Assembly (NCBI RefSeq): GCF_039537875.1
Contig: NZ_BAABBI010000003.1
Location: 62,001-126,000 of the forward strand
Source: Corallibacter vietnamensis
GTDB lineage: Bacteria; Bacteroidota; Bacteroidia; Flavobacteriales; Flavobacteriaceae
Direction of reading: 5' to 3'
Length of the DNA stretch: 64,000 nt
A model generated the notes under the pieces. The model was not told where the DNA came from, searched no databases, and was given only the letters and a program-made list of their open reading frames with translations. The position numbers and the translations under genes are program-made. This document shows, piece by piece, positions 25,726 through 35,019 of the stretch (position 1 is its first letter; the number at the start of each line of letters is the position of its first letter).

Positions 25726-28557
25726 ATGAAACTATTAAAATGTTTACCTGTTTTGGCACTATGTCTTGCTTCATGTGTTGATAAACAAGAGCGTTCTACT
25801 GCAGAAGACGTAGATTCTGAATTCGCAATTTCATATGAAAAGTTTACACTCAATAATGGTCTTGAAGTCATTCTTCATGAAGATCATAGTGATCCTATTG
25901 TGGCTGTAGCCACTATGATGCATGTGGGGTCTAACAGAGAAAAGCCAGGCAAAACTGGGTTTGCTCATTTTTTTGAGCACATGAGCTTTAATGATTCTGA
26001 AAATGTTCCTGTTGGAGCCAACAGAAAAATGATACCAGAGTGGGGCGGAAGTCGTAACGGTGGTACCTGGAGCGATGGTACGGTATACTACGAGGTGGTT
26101 CCTAAAGATGCCTTTGAAAAAATACTTTGGATTGATTCTGATCGCTTTGGCTATATGATAAATACAGTTACAGAGGCTGCTTTAGAGCGTGAAAAACAAG
26201 TAGTGAAAAATGAAAAGCGTCAACGTGTAGATAATGCTCCTTATGGTTATACTGACGAGATAATAAGAAAAAACCTCTATCCAGAAGGGCATCCATATAG
26301 CTGGACAGTTATTGGTGCTTTACCAGACTTACAAGCTGCTACCATTGACGATGTAAAAGAGTTTTATACCAAATACTATGGTGCTGCAAATGCCTCATTA
26401 GTTATTGCGGGAGATATTAATATTGAAGAAACAAAAGAACTAGTCAAAAAATGGTTTGGCGAAATTACAAGTGGGCCAGAGGTAGAGCCTCTTAATCCTA
26501 TGCCGGTTACTCTAGCGCAATCTAAATCGCTTTACTTTGAAGATAACTTTGCAAAACTTCCAGAGCTTCGTATGGTGATTCCTACGGTTGAGGAGTATCA
26601 TAAAGACACGTATGCGTTACAAATACTAGGGCAACTTTTAAGTGGTAGCAAAAAAGCACCATTATATAATGTGTTAGTAGACGAACAAAAACTAGCGCCA
26701 AATGTAAGTGCTTATCAAAGTAGTAGTGAACTTGCTGGCGAATTTATATTTAGAGTAAGAGCAAACGCTGGCGTTGATCTAGATTCTGTAAAGCATGCCA
26801 TAGACGCAGGACTTAAGCGTTTTGAAAATGATGGTGTTAGCGATCGTGATTTAAAACGTATCAAAGCCGAGTTAGAAACGGGACTTTATCAGGGCGTGAG
26901 CACGGTTTTAAATAAAGCCTTTCAATTAGTTCAAGATAATGAGTTTGCTGGCGATCCTAGTTACATCACAAAAACGGCCAAACTTACTAAAGCGGTGACT
27001 GCTAGTGATGTGATGCGTGTATACAATCAATATATAAAAGGGAAACCATTTGTAATGACTAGCGTGGTTCCTAAAGGACAACTAGATTTAGCTGTTACTG
27101 ATGCGCAAGAGGCGACTGTTTGGATTGAAGATGTTAAACAAAACGTAGCTAATGAAGAAGTAAGCCAAGGTGAAGAGGCCGAGTATGAAAAAACGCCTAG
27201 CAAGCATGATAGAAGTGAGCCTCCTTTTGGAGAACTTCCGTTATTTAAGTCGCCTGAAATATGGACAAGTGCTTTAGAAAATGGTTTAGATATCTACGGC
27301 ATTGAGAATAATGAAGTGCCATTGGTACAGTTTGATATAACTATTCCTGGTGGCCATCTTTTAGATACAAAAGAGAAGTCTGGTGTAGCAACTCTTTTAA
27401 CCGATTTAATGCTAGAAGGTACGGCTACAAAAACACCAGCAGAACTAGAGGAAGCTATCGGTTTACTTGGTGCTACTATAAATATGTATAGTGCTGGAGA
27501 GGATATTCACATTACGGGAGCCTGCTTATCTAAGAAGTTTAATGAGACTATAGCGCTTGTAAAAGAGATTCTATTACAGCCACGCTGGGACGAGAAAGAG
27601 TTTAACCGCCTTAAACAGTCTTTACAAACAAGTTTAAAAGGGCGAGAGGCAAACCCTAATAGTATTGCAAGTATGGCCTATTATAAATTACTTTATGGTG
27701 ATAACCATATCTTTTCAATACCTAGTGCAGGAACATTACAAACGGCAGAAGCTATTACTATGGCTGATTTAAAGGCTTACTATAAGTATCTAACGCCTCA
27801 AAATGCATCGTGTCATATTGTGGGAGATATATCGGAAAGTACGGCAGCAGCGGCATTAGCGACCTTAAACGATTGGCAAGGAGCGGCTGTAACACTGCCA
27901 GAGCAAAGCTTACCAGAAACACCAGTAGCTAATACTTTGTATTTTATAGATGTTCCTGATGCTAAACAATCGGTGTTGTATATAGGTAAATTGGCGTTAA
28001 GTGCTACAAATCCAGATGCTAATAATTTAGACTTTGCAAATGAGATTATTGGTGGTGGATCTAGTGGTAGGTTGTTTCAAACATTACGTATAGAAAAAGG
28101 GTATACTTATGGGGCATATTCTAGTGTGTCTAATAGTTTGGAAGTTGCGCCATATACGGTAAGAACTAGCGTAAGAGCTAATGCTACGCTAAAATCGTTA
28201 GAGATTATAGAAGGTATGTTGCAAGGTTATGCGGCAAACTTTACAGATGAAGATGTAACACTTACTAAAAACAAGCTGCTTAAGAGTAATACACGTGCTT
28301 ATGAAAGTTTGGGTGCTAAATTGAGCATCTTACAGCAAATAAGTAAATACAACAAGCCGCATAATTTTATTGAAACAGATCAGCAGGAACTTGTTGCTAT
28401 GACTTTAGATGATTATAAAACGATTATTAATACGTATTTAAATGAATCTGATATGATATATGTGGTTGTTGGTGATAAAGCTACACAGTTTGAGGACGTA
28501 AAGAAACTAGGTAAGCCTGTGGTAGAGCTAGACATATACGGAAACGTTATTAAGTAA
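25726..28557 (+). CDS. M16 family zinc metallopeptidase (pitrilysin/insulinase type)
   Basis: This 943-residue protein is a full-length two-half M16 peptidase with a lipoprotein signal peptide (C17 in LASC), so it should be anchored in the periplasm. The inverted zinc motif HxxEH is intact as H81-F-F-E84-H85, with a downstream ALEREKQVVKNE stretch for the third metal ligand. The C-terminal half lacks the motif, as usual, but keeps GGGSSGRLFQTLRIEKGYTYGAYS. A terminator follows at 28598. It probably degrades peptides or unfolded proteins. Confidence 0.92.
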   Translation: MKLLKCLPVLALCLASCVDKQERSTAEDVDSEFAISYEKFTLNNGLEVILHEDHSDPIVAVATMMHVGSNREKPGKTGFAHFFEHMSFNDSENVPVGANRKMIPEWGGSRNGGTWSDGTVYYEVVPKDAFEKILWIDSDRFGYMINTVTEAALEREKQVVKNEKRQRVDNAPYGYTDEIIRKNLYPEGHPYSWTVIGALPDLQAATIDDVKEFYTKYYGAANASLVIAGDINIEETKELVKKWFGEITSGPEVEPLNPMPVTLAQSKSLYFEDNFAKLPELRMVIPTVEEYHKDTYALQILGQLLSGSKKAPLYNVLVDEQKLAPNVSAYQSSSELAGEFIFRVRANAGVDLDSVKHAIDAGLKRFENDGVSDRDLKRIKAELETGLYQGVSTVLNKAFQLVQDNEFAGDPSYITKTAKLTKAVTASDVMRVYNQYIKGKPFVMTSVVPKGQLDLAVTDAQEATVWIEDVKQNVANEEVSQGEEAEYEKTPSKHDRSEPPFGELPLFKSPEIWTSALENGLDIYGIENNEVPLVQFDITIPGGHLLDTKEKSGVATLLTDLMLEGTATKTPAELEEAIGLLGATINMYSAGEDIHITGACLSKKFNETIALVKEILLQPRWDEKEFNRLKQSLQTSLKGREANPNSIASMAYYKLLYGDNHIFSIPSAGTLQTAEAITMADLKAYYKYLTPQNASCHIVGDISESTAAAALATLNDWQGAAVTLPEQSLPETPVANTLYFIDVPDAKQSVLYIGKLALSATNPDANNLDFANEIIGGGSSGRLFQTLRIEKGYTYGAYSSVSNSLEVAPYTVRTSVRANATLKSLEIIEGMLQGYAANFTDEDVTLTKNKLLKSNTRAYESLGAKLSILQQISKYNKPHNFIETDQQELVAMTLDDYKTIINTYLNESDMIYVVVGDKATQFEDVKKLGKPVVELDIYGNVIK

Positions 28558-28597
28558 TTTGTTTTATAGCCAAGGCTATTTAAACAGACTATACTAT

Positions 28598-28634
28598 AAG
28601 GTAGGTAAGCATGTATTGTGAGCCTACCTTTTTT
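28598..28634 (+). terminator. Terminator after the M16 peptidase
   Basis: AAGGTAGG (28598-28605) pairs with CCTACCTT (28623-28630), followed by TTTT. The loop is long (17 bases). Confidence 0.7.
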
Positions 28635-29451
28635 AGTTTTAAAATATTCTATTTTACATAATATTAATTATAGTACAATTTATTTAGTATTCAGATTCGT
28701 GTATTGTTATGGTATTTTGGCATTGTGTAAGTTATTGTGTTATTCTATGCATATAAACAGTGTATTATGATTTATGTTATGTGCTATGTTATTGTGAGTC
28801 AAATTTTGCATATTCTGGATAAGGCTTCAGGATTTTATAAATACGCGATTCTCATGGATTACTATATGCTTATGTTAAGGATAAACTAATGTGTTGTGTG
28901 ATTGTGTTTGCTTAAATATTTTGGGGATTTTGAGTGCCGCTATGTGTAATTGACCCGAACTCACCCGACTTAACCCGAAGTAAACCCGAAGTAAACCCGA
29001 AGTAAACCCGAAGGAAACCCGAAGGAAACCCTAGCTAATTATGGTGTTATTTGCTGATTATCAGGATGTACAATTGTTTATGATGTGATTTTTATGAATT
29101 TAACAATTGGTATTCAGGTAGTTAGGATAATTTTTTTGATTTTTTGTGTTTTTATTGAAGATTATTCAAAAAAAGGCTAAAAAACGCCATTGTTTTTATA
29201 AAATATTCATTTTCAGTTGTTTGTGAGTTAAAAAATATTTTATATGTTTGGGATGACGAACAGATATTTTGAGCGATTCGCGAGGCTTGATATGGCTGTT
29301 TGTTAATATCGATATTTAGAATTTCTCCTTAAATACTTTTTAATAGCTATTTTTTTAGAGTGGTTATAGATCCCAAATCTATACCTTATTATTAACCAAA
29401 CTTGGTGGTATGATTTATTGCCTATATCATTGAGTTATAAATTTTAATATT
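28635..29451. other. Gene-free 817-base stretch
   Basis: No credible reading frame is seen on either strand. The left part is AT-rich with repeated ATTGTGT-like words. The centre holds the ACCCG direct-repeat array (28953-29034). The right part is AT-rich with no strong promoter match; a TTGG at 29403-29406 is the only candidate -33 element near the next gene. No tRNA-like cloverleaf was recognised. In a genome otherwise this compact, so long a gap stands out. Confidence 0.6.
28953..29034. repeat. Iteron-like array of eight ACCCG direct repeats
   Basis: ACCCG occurs at 28953, 28963, 28973, 28984, 28995, 29006 and 29017, and a degenerate ACCCT at 29028. Spacing is 10, 10, then 11 bases throughout, about one DNA turn. 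The core unit is ACCCGAAGTAA or ACCCGAAGGAA. It lies in the gene-free stretch upstream of the orphan gene at 29452. Confidence 0.9.
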
Positions 29452-30252
29452 ATGGCAAAGAATAATTCATTTATAAAACTGGATGGAACTTTAGATGGTT
29501 TGACGTTTTATAGACAAAACGGAGAAAGCTTTGTTAAGACACAAAGTAAGATAAGTAAGAATAGAATCATGAAGGATCCGTCGTTTAAGCGTACGCGAGA
29601 AAACATGATAGAATTTGCAGGCGCGAGTAAAGCTGGAAAGGCTTTTAGGGATGGTTTTGCAAGTATGGTAAAGCTTATGGGCGATGCTTATATAAGTGCG
29701 CGATTGAGCGGTGTTATGAAACTGATAAACAGTGTTGGTGTTGGAAAGCGTGGTGAGCGTGATATTGATATTGTTTTGCACCATGCGATGTTGCGTGGTT
29801 TTGAGTTTAATAAAAAGCTGCCATTGAAGAGCATTTTTTATGCGCCTTACCCGATGCCAGAGATTGACGAATCTCGTCGTGTTGTGACTTGGACAGTTAC
29901 AGATTTTGACACGGATGCTTTTGTGAATGCGCCGGAGAATGCTACGCATTTTAAATTGGTACTTGCTACGAGCTATGTGAGTAATTATCTTTTTAATAAA
30001 AACACTGGAGCGTTTGATCCTGAAAATGAGCTTGTAAATGGTACGGGCGGTCAGGGTTATAGTGATGCGATACCGCTAGGTGGTATGGTGGGTTCTGATA
30101 TACGCTTGGAGGTTGATATGAGCGCTATTGCAAGTGTACCTGCTACTACTGCCCTATTTGCTGGTGTTGGTATTTTGTTTTACCAGGAGATAAATGGTGA
30201 GTTTTATGAGTTTGCTCAAGGGAATACGATGAAGGTTGCTGTTTCTGGTTAG
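29452..30252 (+). CDS. Bacteroidota orphan-family protein, unknown function
   Basis: This 266-residue protein begins MAKNNSFIKLDGTLDGLTFY and continues with a basic segment (KTQSKISKNRIMKDPSFKRT). I recall this N-terminal pattern from a family of hypothetical proteins in Flavobacteriia, but not a function. There is no signal peptide. The N-terminal third is basic and helical; the rest looks beta-rich. By eye the gene is richer in G and C than its neighbours, with more GCG and CGT codons, which hints at a different origin. It is preceded by the iteron-like array and the long gene-free stretch, and a terminator follows. Confidence 0.65.
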   Translation: MAKNNSFIKLDGTLDGLTFYRQNGESFVKTQSKISKNRIMKDPSFKRTRENMIEFAGASKAGKAFRDGFASMVKLMGDAYISARLSGVMKLINSVGVGKRGERDIDIVLHHAMLRGFEFNKKLPLKSIFYAPYPMPEIDESRRVVTWTVTDFDTDAFVNAPENATHFKLVLATSYVSNYLFNKNTGAFDPENELVNGTGGQGYSDAIPLGGMVGSDIRLEVDMSAIASVPATTALFAGVGILFYQEINGEFYEFAQGNTMKVAVSG

Positions 30253-30297
30253 GCTTTTTTTTTCAACTTATGTTTAAGTTGATAAGACTCGGTCATG

Positions 30298-30334
30298 AAA
30301 ACCCACTCTGTATTATTGGAGTGGGTTTTTTGGG
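30298..30334 (+). terminator. Rho-independent terminator
   Basis: AAAACCCACTC (30298-30308) pairs with GAGTGGGTTTT (30319-30329) and is followed by TT. A second small hairpin CAACTTA/TAAGTTG lies at about 30264-30281. Confidence 0.88.
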
Positions 30335-30418
30335 TTTAAAGTTTTATGGGGTAAAGGTAAAAATGATGTTCTGTTTTGTATAATATAAAACAGTTTTAAG
30401 TACTAAAATAATTATGAT

Positions 30419-32182
30419 TTATTCTTTTTCAAATGCCCATTTATAATCTTTAAGTCTTAATGGAAATAACTTATCGGGTATAATTTTTTCATTAATTAAG
30501 CTATGAATAGTTAGTAAACTTTTATATTTATTTTTACCAATCTTACCTTGTATAGATGTTTTGCTATATAATGAATCAAGAATCTTGAAAAAATCTACAT
30601 CATCATCATTTATGGATTGCTCTAACTCTTGAAATTCTTCTATATTAATTATAACAAGTGGCCAAATAATATGATTTATAGATTTTAGATTAATATCTTC
30701 TTTAATTAACATTCTTTCAAATTGTTGTCGCAATGGTAAATTAAAAAGACCACTAGATAATATAGGTTCATTTACAAGTATTATAGGATATAAATGTACT
30801 TTACGATTTAAATTCAATCCCTCATCATTAATATGATGCTTATAAGTATGGAAGTTCTTTATTGTATCTACCATTTGAGTTAATCCAAAGCTTTTATAAA
30901 ACTTTTCCAAATCTAATGCTTTAAATTCTTCAACACTCGTAACACTTTTATATCCATCAGCCATATTGATAAAATTGCTTTTCACCTCAATACAAGCAAT
31001 TTTTTGTTTCTGACGAATATATACATCTGCTATTTCTATTTCTGATTTAGAAGGGAGAGTGATTTTTAACTCATCCAACATTTTAACTGTATAGTTTTGT
31101 TTGTTTTTAAAAGTATTGGAGATAATATCTACCACAAGTGGTTCAAAAAATTTTGAACCAATAAAATCTCCCCAATCTTTTCGATTTAATCCTGAATGAG
31201 TCTTTAAATAATCAAACCAAAAATCGTTGATAAAAAATGTATCTATTTTTTCTAATAAAAAAGCCATATCTAAAACTGCAAAACCAGTGAATTTATCTGA
31301 ATTTAAAGGTTCCCATGAAAATATAGGGTTCTTTTTAACAGATAAAAAATCTAACGTTTTAACATCATTATGGTTTACAATATTTAAAGGGGTATTAGCA
31401 CTGAAACCTTTAATTATTTTGATAACAGCTTTTTGTTTATTATCTATTTTTAAATGATAAATTTTCAAATTTTCATCATACATTTTTAAAAATGAATAAA
31501 TAAAGACTCTAAAAAATTTTTCTATATCATCAAGACCATACTTTATTTTAAAATAATTCATTAAATGACTTTTTATAGAATTATCTTTCATTAAGCATTT
31601 AAAAAAAACTATCGATTTATAAAGTTTGGTTAAAGTATTTATTGGAATAGAATATTGATTAAATGGAATTTGATTAAATGCAAAAAATTCAAAGAAATTA
31701 AATTCTTGTTGATTAATAACTTTTTCATCTGGTGCTTCATTTGAAAATTTTAAAATTCTTTCATTACAGATGAGTAAGTAATCAAGTATACCAAACCTTT
31801 CTACTTGAAGATATTGTCTTTTATCAACTTTTAAAAAACTATCTGATTGTAGAATTTCATTCAATGCATAAAGACATGTACCCCTTGTAAAAAGAATATA
31901 TTCCTCTGGTAAATTAATTAGACGTTCTGCATACTTCTGAAATATTCTAACATAATTTAACGGAGCATTTTTTTCATCATGTAATATGATGGCTTTAAGA
32001 CACTCTATTTGTATTTCTTTGGTAGTATTAATATTACGATAACCTTGTGGTTGCAAAAGCGTGTTTATTTTTGCAATGGTTAATATAATCTCATTTTTCG
32101 GGAGATGCGCCAATAAACCGAGTGGGTTCTCTGGGATTGGCTTATTATAATAATTCGAATATTTTAAAATTATTCCAATCAA
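30419..32182 (-). CDS. Uncharacterised protein with PD-(D/E)XK nuclease-like domain
   Basis: This 587-residue protein has a helical N-terminal region of unknown type (about 1-330). It is followed by a segment with the layout of a PD-(D/E)XK nuclease: a helix with E347 (KFFEPLVVDI), a strand ending in D386 (EIEIADVYI), and a strand with E399-V-K401 (IACIEVKSNF). That fits restriction-type endonucleases and many defence nucleases. The C-terminal 150 residues look alpha/beta and may hold further core strands. There is no signal peptide. It begins 13 bases after the HEPN-like gene on the same strand, so the two are one operon. Nuclease activity is inferred; I do not recognise the full-length family. 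Confidence 0.7.
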   Translation of the reverse strand: MIGIILKYSNYYNKPIPENPLGLLAHLPKNEIILTIAKINTLLQPQGYRNINTTKEIQIECLKAIILHDEKNAPLNYVRIFQKYAERLINLPEEYILFTRGTCLYALNEILQSDSFLKVDKRQYLQVERFGILDYLLICNERILKFSNEAPDEKVINQQEFNFFEFFAFNQIPFNQYSIPINTLTKLYKSIVFFKCLMKDNSIKSHLMNYFKIKYGLDDIEKFFRVFIYSFLKMYDENLKIYHLKIDNKQKAVIKIIKGFSANTPLNIVNHNDVKTLDFLSVKKNPIFSWEPLNSDKFTGFAVLDMAFLLEKIDTFFINDFWFDYLKTHSGLNRKDWGDFIGSKFFEPLVVDIISNTFKNKQNYTVKMLDELKITLPSKSEIEIADVYIRQKQKIACIEVKSNFINMADGYKSVTSVEEFKALDLEKFYKSFGLTQMVDTIKNFHTYKHHINDEGLNLNRKVHLYPIILVNEPILSSGLFNLPLRQQFERMLIKEDINLKSINHIIWPLVIINIEEFQELEQSINDDDVDFFKILDSLYSKTSIQGKIGKNKYKSLLTIHSLINEKIIPDKLFPLRLKDYKWAFEKE

Positions 32183-32195
32183 TATATTTTAAATT

Positions 32196-33926
32196 TTATT
32201 TATTTTTTATTCTTCTTAATGTACCAATAATCAATAAAGTGTGTAATACTCGCTCACTTGTACTTCTACTTGATGCATCAGGATCACTTAATCCATGACA
32301 TATTTTATTTCTTAAATTCCAGCCTCTAGGATCTGTATACATAGCTCTAAAATATATTTGGATATCTTTTCCTAAAGTATATTTTACAATATCATCAAGT
32401 AATAGTTTATTAAAAGTTTTTAGCTGGAATGCATCCATAGAAGATGGTTCTAAAACAACTCCATTATTCTGTTCTATTAAGTTTCTTATTGAAGTTTCAA
32501 TTTGTGGAATCAGTAGATGTTCACAAATGATAAAGTCATCATCAAAGTATGCTTGAACACCTTTACGAATGACATTAATTCTACTTTCAGATAGAATTAC
32601 AGAATCTTTTATGAAATTTATAAAATCATCAACAGTATAGTTAAGTTCGTTTATTAATCGATAAAATATCTTATTTGAATAAATGGAATAATATTGAAAA
32701 TCTTCAGAAATATAATGGAGTATGTTTCCTATTAAATCTTCTTCAAGTGTGCCAATGTTTGCAATCTCTCTTCCAGTTTCGTCTATGATACTTTTACCAA
32801 AAAAGTTACTTAATATATGCTCTTTAGCAGACTCTTTTAAACACTGTGTCACATGGTCTATTTGTGGAGTGAAAAAATGAATCAATCTATGAAAAACTTC
32901 ATTTTTTGTTCCTGTAGTTATTGGAATAACTATTTTATCTATTTCTTCTTTAGTTATTTGAATTTCTGAAGTTGTCAATTGCATCTCATCCAATATTTTA
33001 GCACCAATATTTTTAATTTCAATTAATAATTCATCAGATTCATTTTTCATTCCATATTCGGAATACAACTTTTGTAAATTTTTAAGAGCACCTTGATACT
33101 GAAGAATTAATGCATATTCTTTTTTGTTTTTTATAACGTCTCCATGTATACGCAAAACTCTATGAGCATCATTAAGTTTATTCTTTTTTCTATAATATTG
33201 GGCAAGTCTTTTTATAACACATTCCGAAGCCCAAGTGTTTAGCTCACTTTCTGAAGTTACATCAACTAAACGTTGTTCTAGTTTTTGTAGAATTGTTGAT
33301 TTTTCAAGTTCAGATAATTGAATTTTAGGATTACTTATTAATATGTCAAAAGAAAACCCCCAAAGTCCAGGTTTATCATTTTCACCAATCTCATCTTCAA
33401 GTACAAGTATTGCTTCTTTACATTTATTTATTAACTCTTTATTATTTATAGAAATAGCAACTGAAATTGCTCTTTTAATTTTTCGTACTAGGTCTATTCC
33501 ATTTTGTAACCTATCCTCTACAATTCTTATTAGTGATTCAATATATATTAATGCAATGTGATGAGAAGGCTTTCTAAATATAATTTTAGAAGTAAAATCC
33601 CATACTAATCCTGCATATCGAGCTTTTAAGACTGGATTAACTACTTGGCTTATTCTTTCTTCCCAATAATCAATTACATCTTTATTAACATCTTTAATTG
33701 ATGGTATTTCAAACAATATTCCGTTTTCTTTAGGAAAACTAGCATATGGGCCAAAGTAAGTTCCCCAATCACTATTATTCAGATTGTTTTCCATGAATTG
33801 AAAACCAAGGATTTCCGCTTTTATTTTACTGCAATCATCAGCATTTGGGAAACTTTGAATTTTTTTTAAAATATTAGTTTCAAGATGATAATCATTTTCA
33901 AGTTCAATATAGATATCGTCTAACAT
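32196..33926 (-). CDS. DUF4209/HEPN-like protein, first gene of a two-gene accessory operon
   Basis: With the ATG at 33926 this is a 576-residue helical protein. A longer frame to 34064 adds 46 residues of low-complexity hydrophobic sequence that does not look coding. The C-terminal region resembles DUF4209 (FRAMYTDPRGWNLRNKICHGL), which is placed in the HEPN superfamily. The motif R-N-x-x-x-H is intact (R539-N-K-I-C-H544), the signature of HEPN ribonucleases in toxin and defence systems. The N-terminal two thirds look like helical repeats, with YYRKKNKLNDAHRVL suggesting TPR-like helices, perhaps a sensor. The nuclease-like gene follows after 13 bases. An RNase role is inferred from the motif. 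Confidence 0.72.
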   Translation of the reverse strand: MLDDIYIELENDYHLETNILKKIQSFPNADDCSKIKAEILGFQFMENNLNNSDWGTYFGPYASFPKENGILFEIPSIKDVNKDVIDYWEERISQVVNPVLKARYAGLVWDFTSKIIFRKPSHHIALIYIESLIRIVEDRLQNGIDLVRKIKRAISVAISINNKELINKCKEAILVLEDEIGENDKPGLWGFSFDILISNPKIQLSELEKSTILQKLEQRLVDVTSESELNTWASECVIKRLAQYYRKKNKLNDAHRVLRIHGDVIKNKKEYALILQYQGALKNLQKLYSEYGMKNESDELLIEIKNIGAKILDEMQLTTSEIQITKEEIDKIVIPITTGTKNEVFHRLIHFFTPQIDHVTQCLKESAKEHILSNFFGKSIIDETGREIANIGTLEEDLIGNILHYISEDFQYYSIYSNKIFYRLINELNYTVDDFINFIKDSVILSESRINVIRKGVQAYFDDDFIICEHLLIPQIETSIRNLIEQNNGVVLEPSSMDAFQLKTFNKLLLDDIVKYTLGKDIQIYFRAMYTDPRGWNLRNKICHGLSDPDASSRSTSERVLHTLLIIGTLRRIKNK

Positions 33927-34123
33927 ATTTTTAATTAATTTCAAGAATTTTAATGGTAGAAAATTAACTATGGGGGAGTTTAAATTTACAAAACATTGTA
34001 GGAAGTATTGTGAGTGAAAACTACAAAATAAAATAAAGTTCTTAACATTTATAAACCATCTCACACATCACACTTCCCTCCTTCTTCGTCACATTAAAAG
34101 TGTTCCATAAACTTTCAAAACAC

Positions 34124-34981
34124 TTAATCCGCTTCATTATTCTCTGGTTTATTGTTTGATGTGTTGAAGATGTTGTAGCCAAGCCCAACGCCAAACCAGG
34201 GTTTGCCTTGGTAAATCCAGTTTTCGCCTACTTTACCGGCAAGGCGATCCCAACCTGTAATGAGTGCTATTTGAAATTTGTCATACTCGCCTATTATGCC
34301 CATAAAGGGTGTTAGTGATGATGCGTTTGTTTTTGTGGTAATGACGCCATTGCGGACGGTGTTTTCGTCTATGCTTACGGCGCTTAGGTTGAGACCTGCC
34401 GAGGGAATGAGAAAGCCTTTTCCTGATTTGTCTAGACGGATGCGTAGCCCTATGGATAGGCCTATGTTGATATCGCCTGTAAAATCTGACGGACGTAGTT
34501 TGTTGCCATTGCTATCTTTTTTACTGCCTGCTGGCCTGATTTTGATAGGTACGGTGATGGCTCCTGTTACGAAGCTATATTTTGGGTTGTTTTGAACGTA
34601 CTTTTTTGTGAAGTTTTCAAAGTCTTGTTTTGTGATGTGGTACAAGTTTATGGTTTCTTGTGCGACTTGTTGTGTATTGCCTTTGCTATCAAGCATTGCT
34701 ACTGTGTTTACGGTTGCATAGATGGTTTGGTTGTTTGGGTTGTTGTTGTTTTCCCATTTGAGGAACTTAATGACATAGCCTGTATTGTCTGGTTGGTCTA
34801 CAACAAAGCGCCACCCTTTTTGTGCTATTATGGTTGTACTGCTAGGAGCTGGTGGATTTGCATTGAGATTGTATTGCTTAAGACTCATGGTGCGTGTGAG
34901 GTAATACACTGCATCATTGTTGTTTTGTGCAAACGTGCTTATGTAAAGGAATGCGATTGCGTAGGGTATAAACTTTTTCAT
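34124..34981 (-). CDS. Secreted outer-membrane-type protein, unknown function
   Basis: This 285-residue protein has a signal peptide (MKKFIPYAIAFLYISTFAQ, cleavage near A18). The C-terminal half has alternating glycine-rich strands (GDINIGLSIGLRIRLDKSGKGFLIPSAGLNLSAVS, GVGLGYNIF) as in beta-barrel outer membrane proteins. The N-terminal half is a separate domain with WRFVVDQPDNTG. I do not recognise the family. By eye it is richer in G and C than the operon downstream of it. It stands alone, divergent from the tetR gene, between the two-gene accessory operon and the export operon. Confidence 0.6.
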   Translation of the reverse strand: MKKFIPYAIAFLYISTFAQNNNDAVYYLTRTMSLKQYNLNANPPAPSSTTIIAQKGWRFVVDQPDNTGYVIKFLKWENNNNPNNQTIYATVNTVAMLDSKGNTQQVAQETINLYHITKQDFENFTKKYVQNNPKYSFVTGAITVPIKIRPAGSKKDSNGNKLRPSDFTGDINIGLSIGLRIRLDKSGKGFLIPSAGLNLSAVSIDENTVRNGVITTKTNASSLTPFMGIIGEYDKFQIALITGWDRLAGKVGENWIYQGKPWFGVGLGYNIFNTSNNKPENNEAD

Positions 34982-35019
34982 TGTGGTTGGTTTTTGGTGC
35001 GATAATTAGACAGGTAAAA

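Noticed and set aside
28953..29034. The ACCCG array as a CRISPR or as a telomere-like array
   Set aside because: Unit length is only 10-11 bases without spacers, and no cas genes are nearby.
28635..29451. tRNA or rRNA genes in the gene-free stretch
   Set aside because: No cloverleaf with TTCGA-type loop and CCA end, and no rRNA-like conserved words, were recognised on either strand.
33927..34064. N-terminal extension of the HEPN-like protein to 34064
   Set aside because: The extra 46 residues are AT-driven, hydrophobic and of low complexity; the ATG at 33926 starts a normal acidic helical N-terminus.
34592..35005. A 137-residue Cys-rich open frame on the plus strand
   Set aside because: It is antisense to the secreted outer-membrane-type gene, whose signal peptide and barrel strands are clear. 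The composition is a shadow of that gene.
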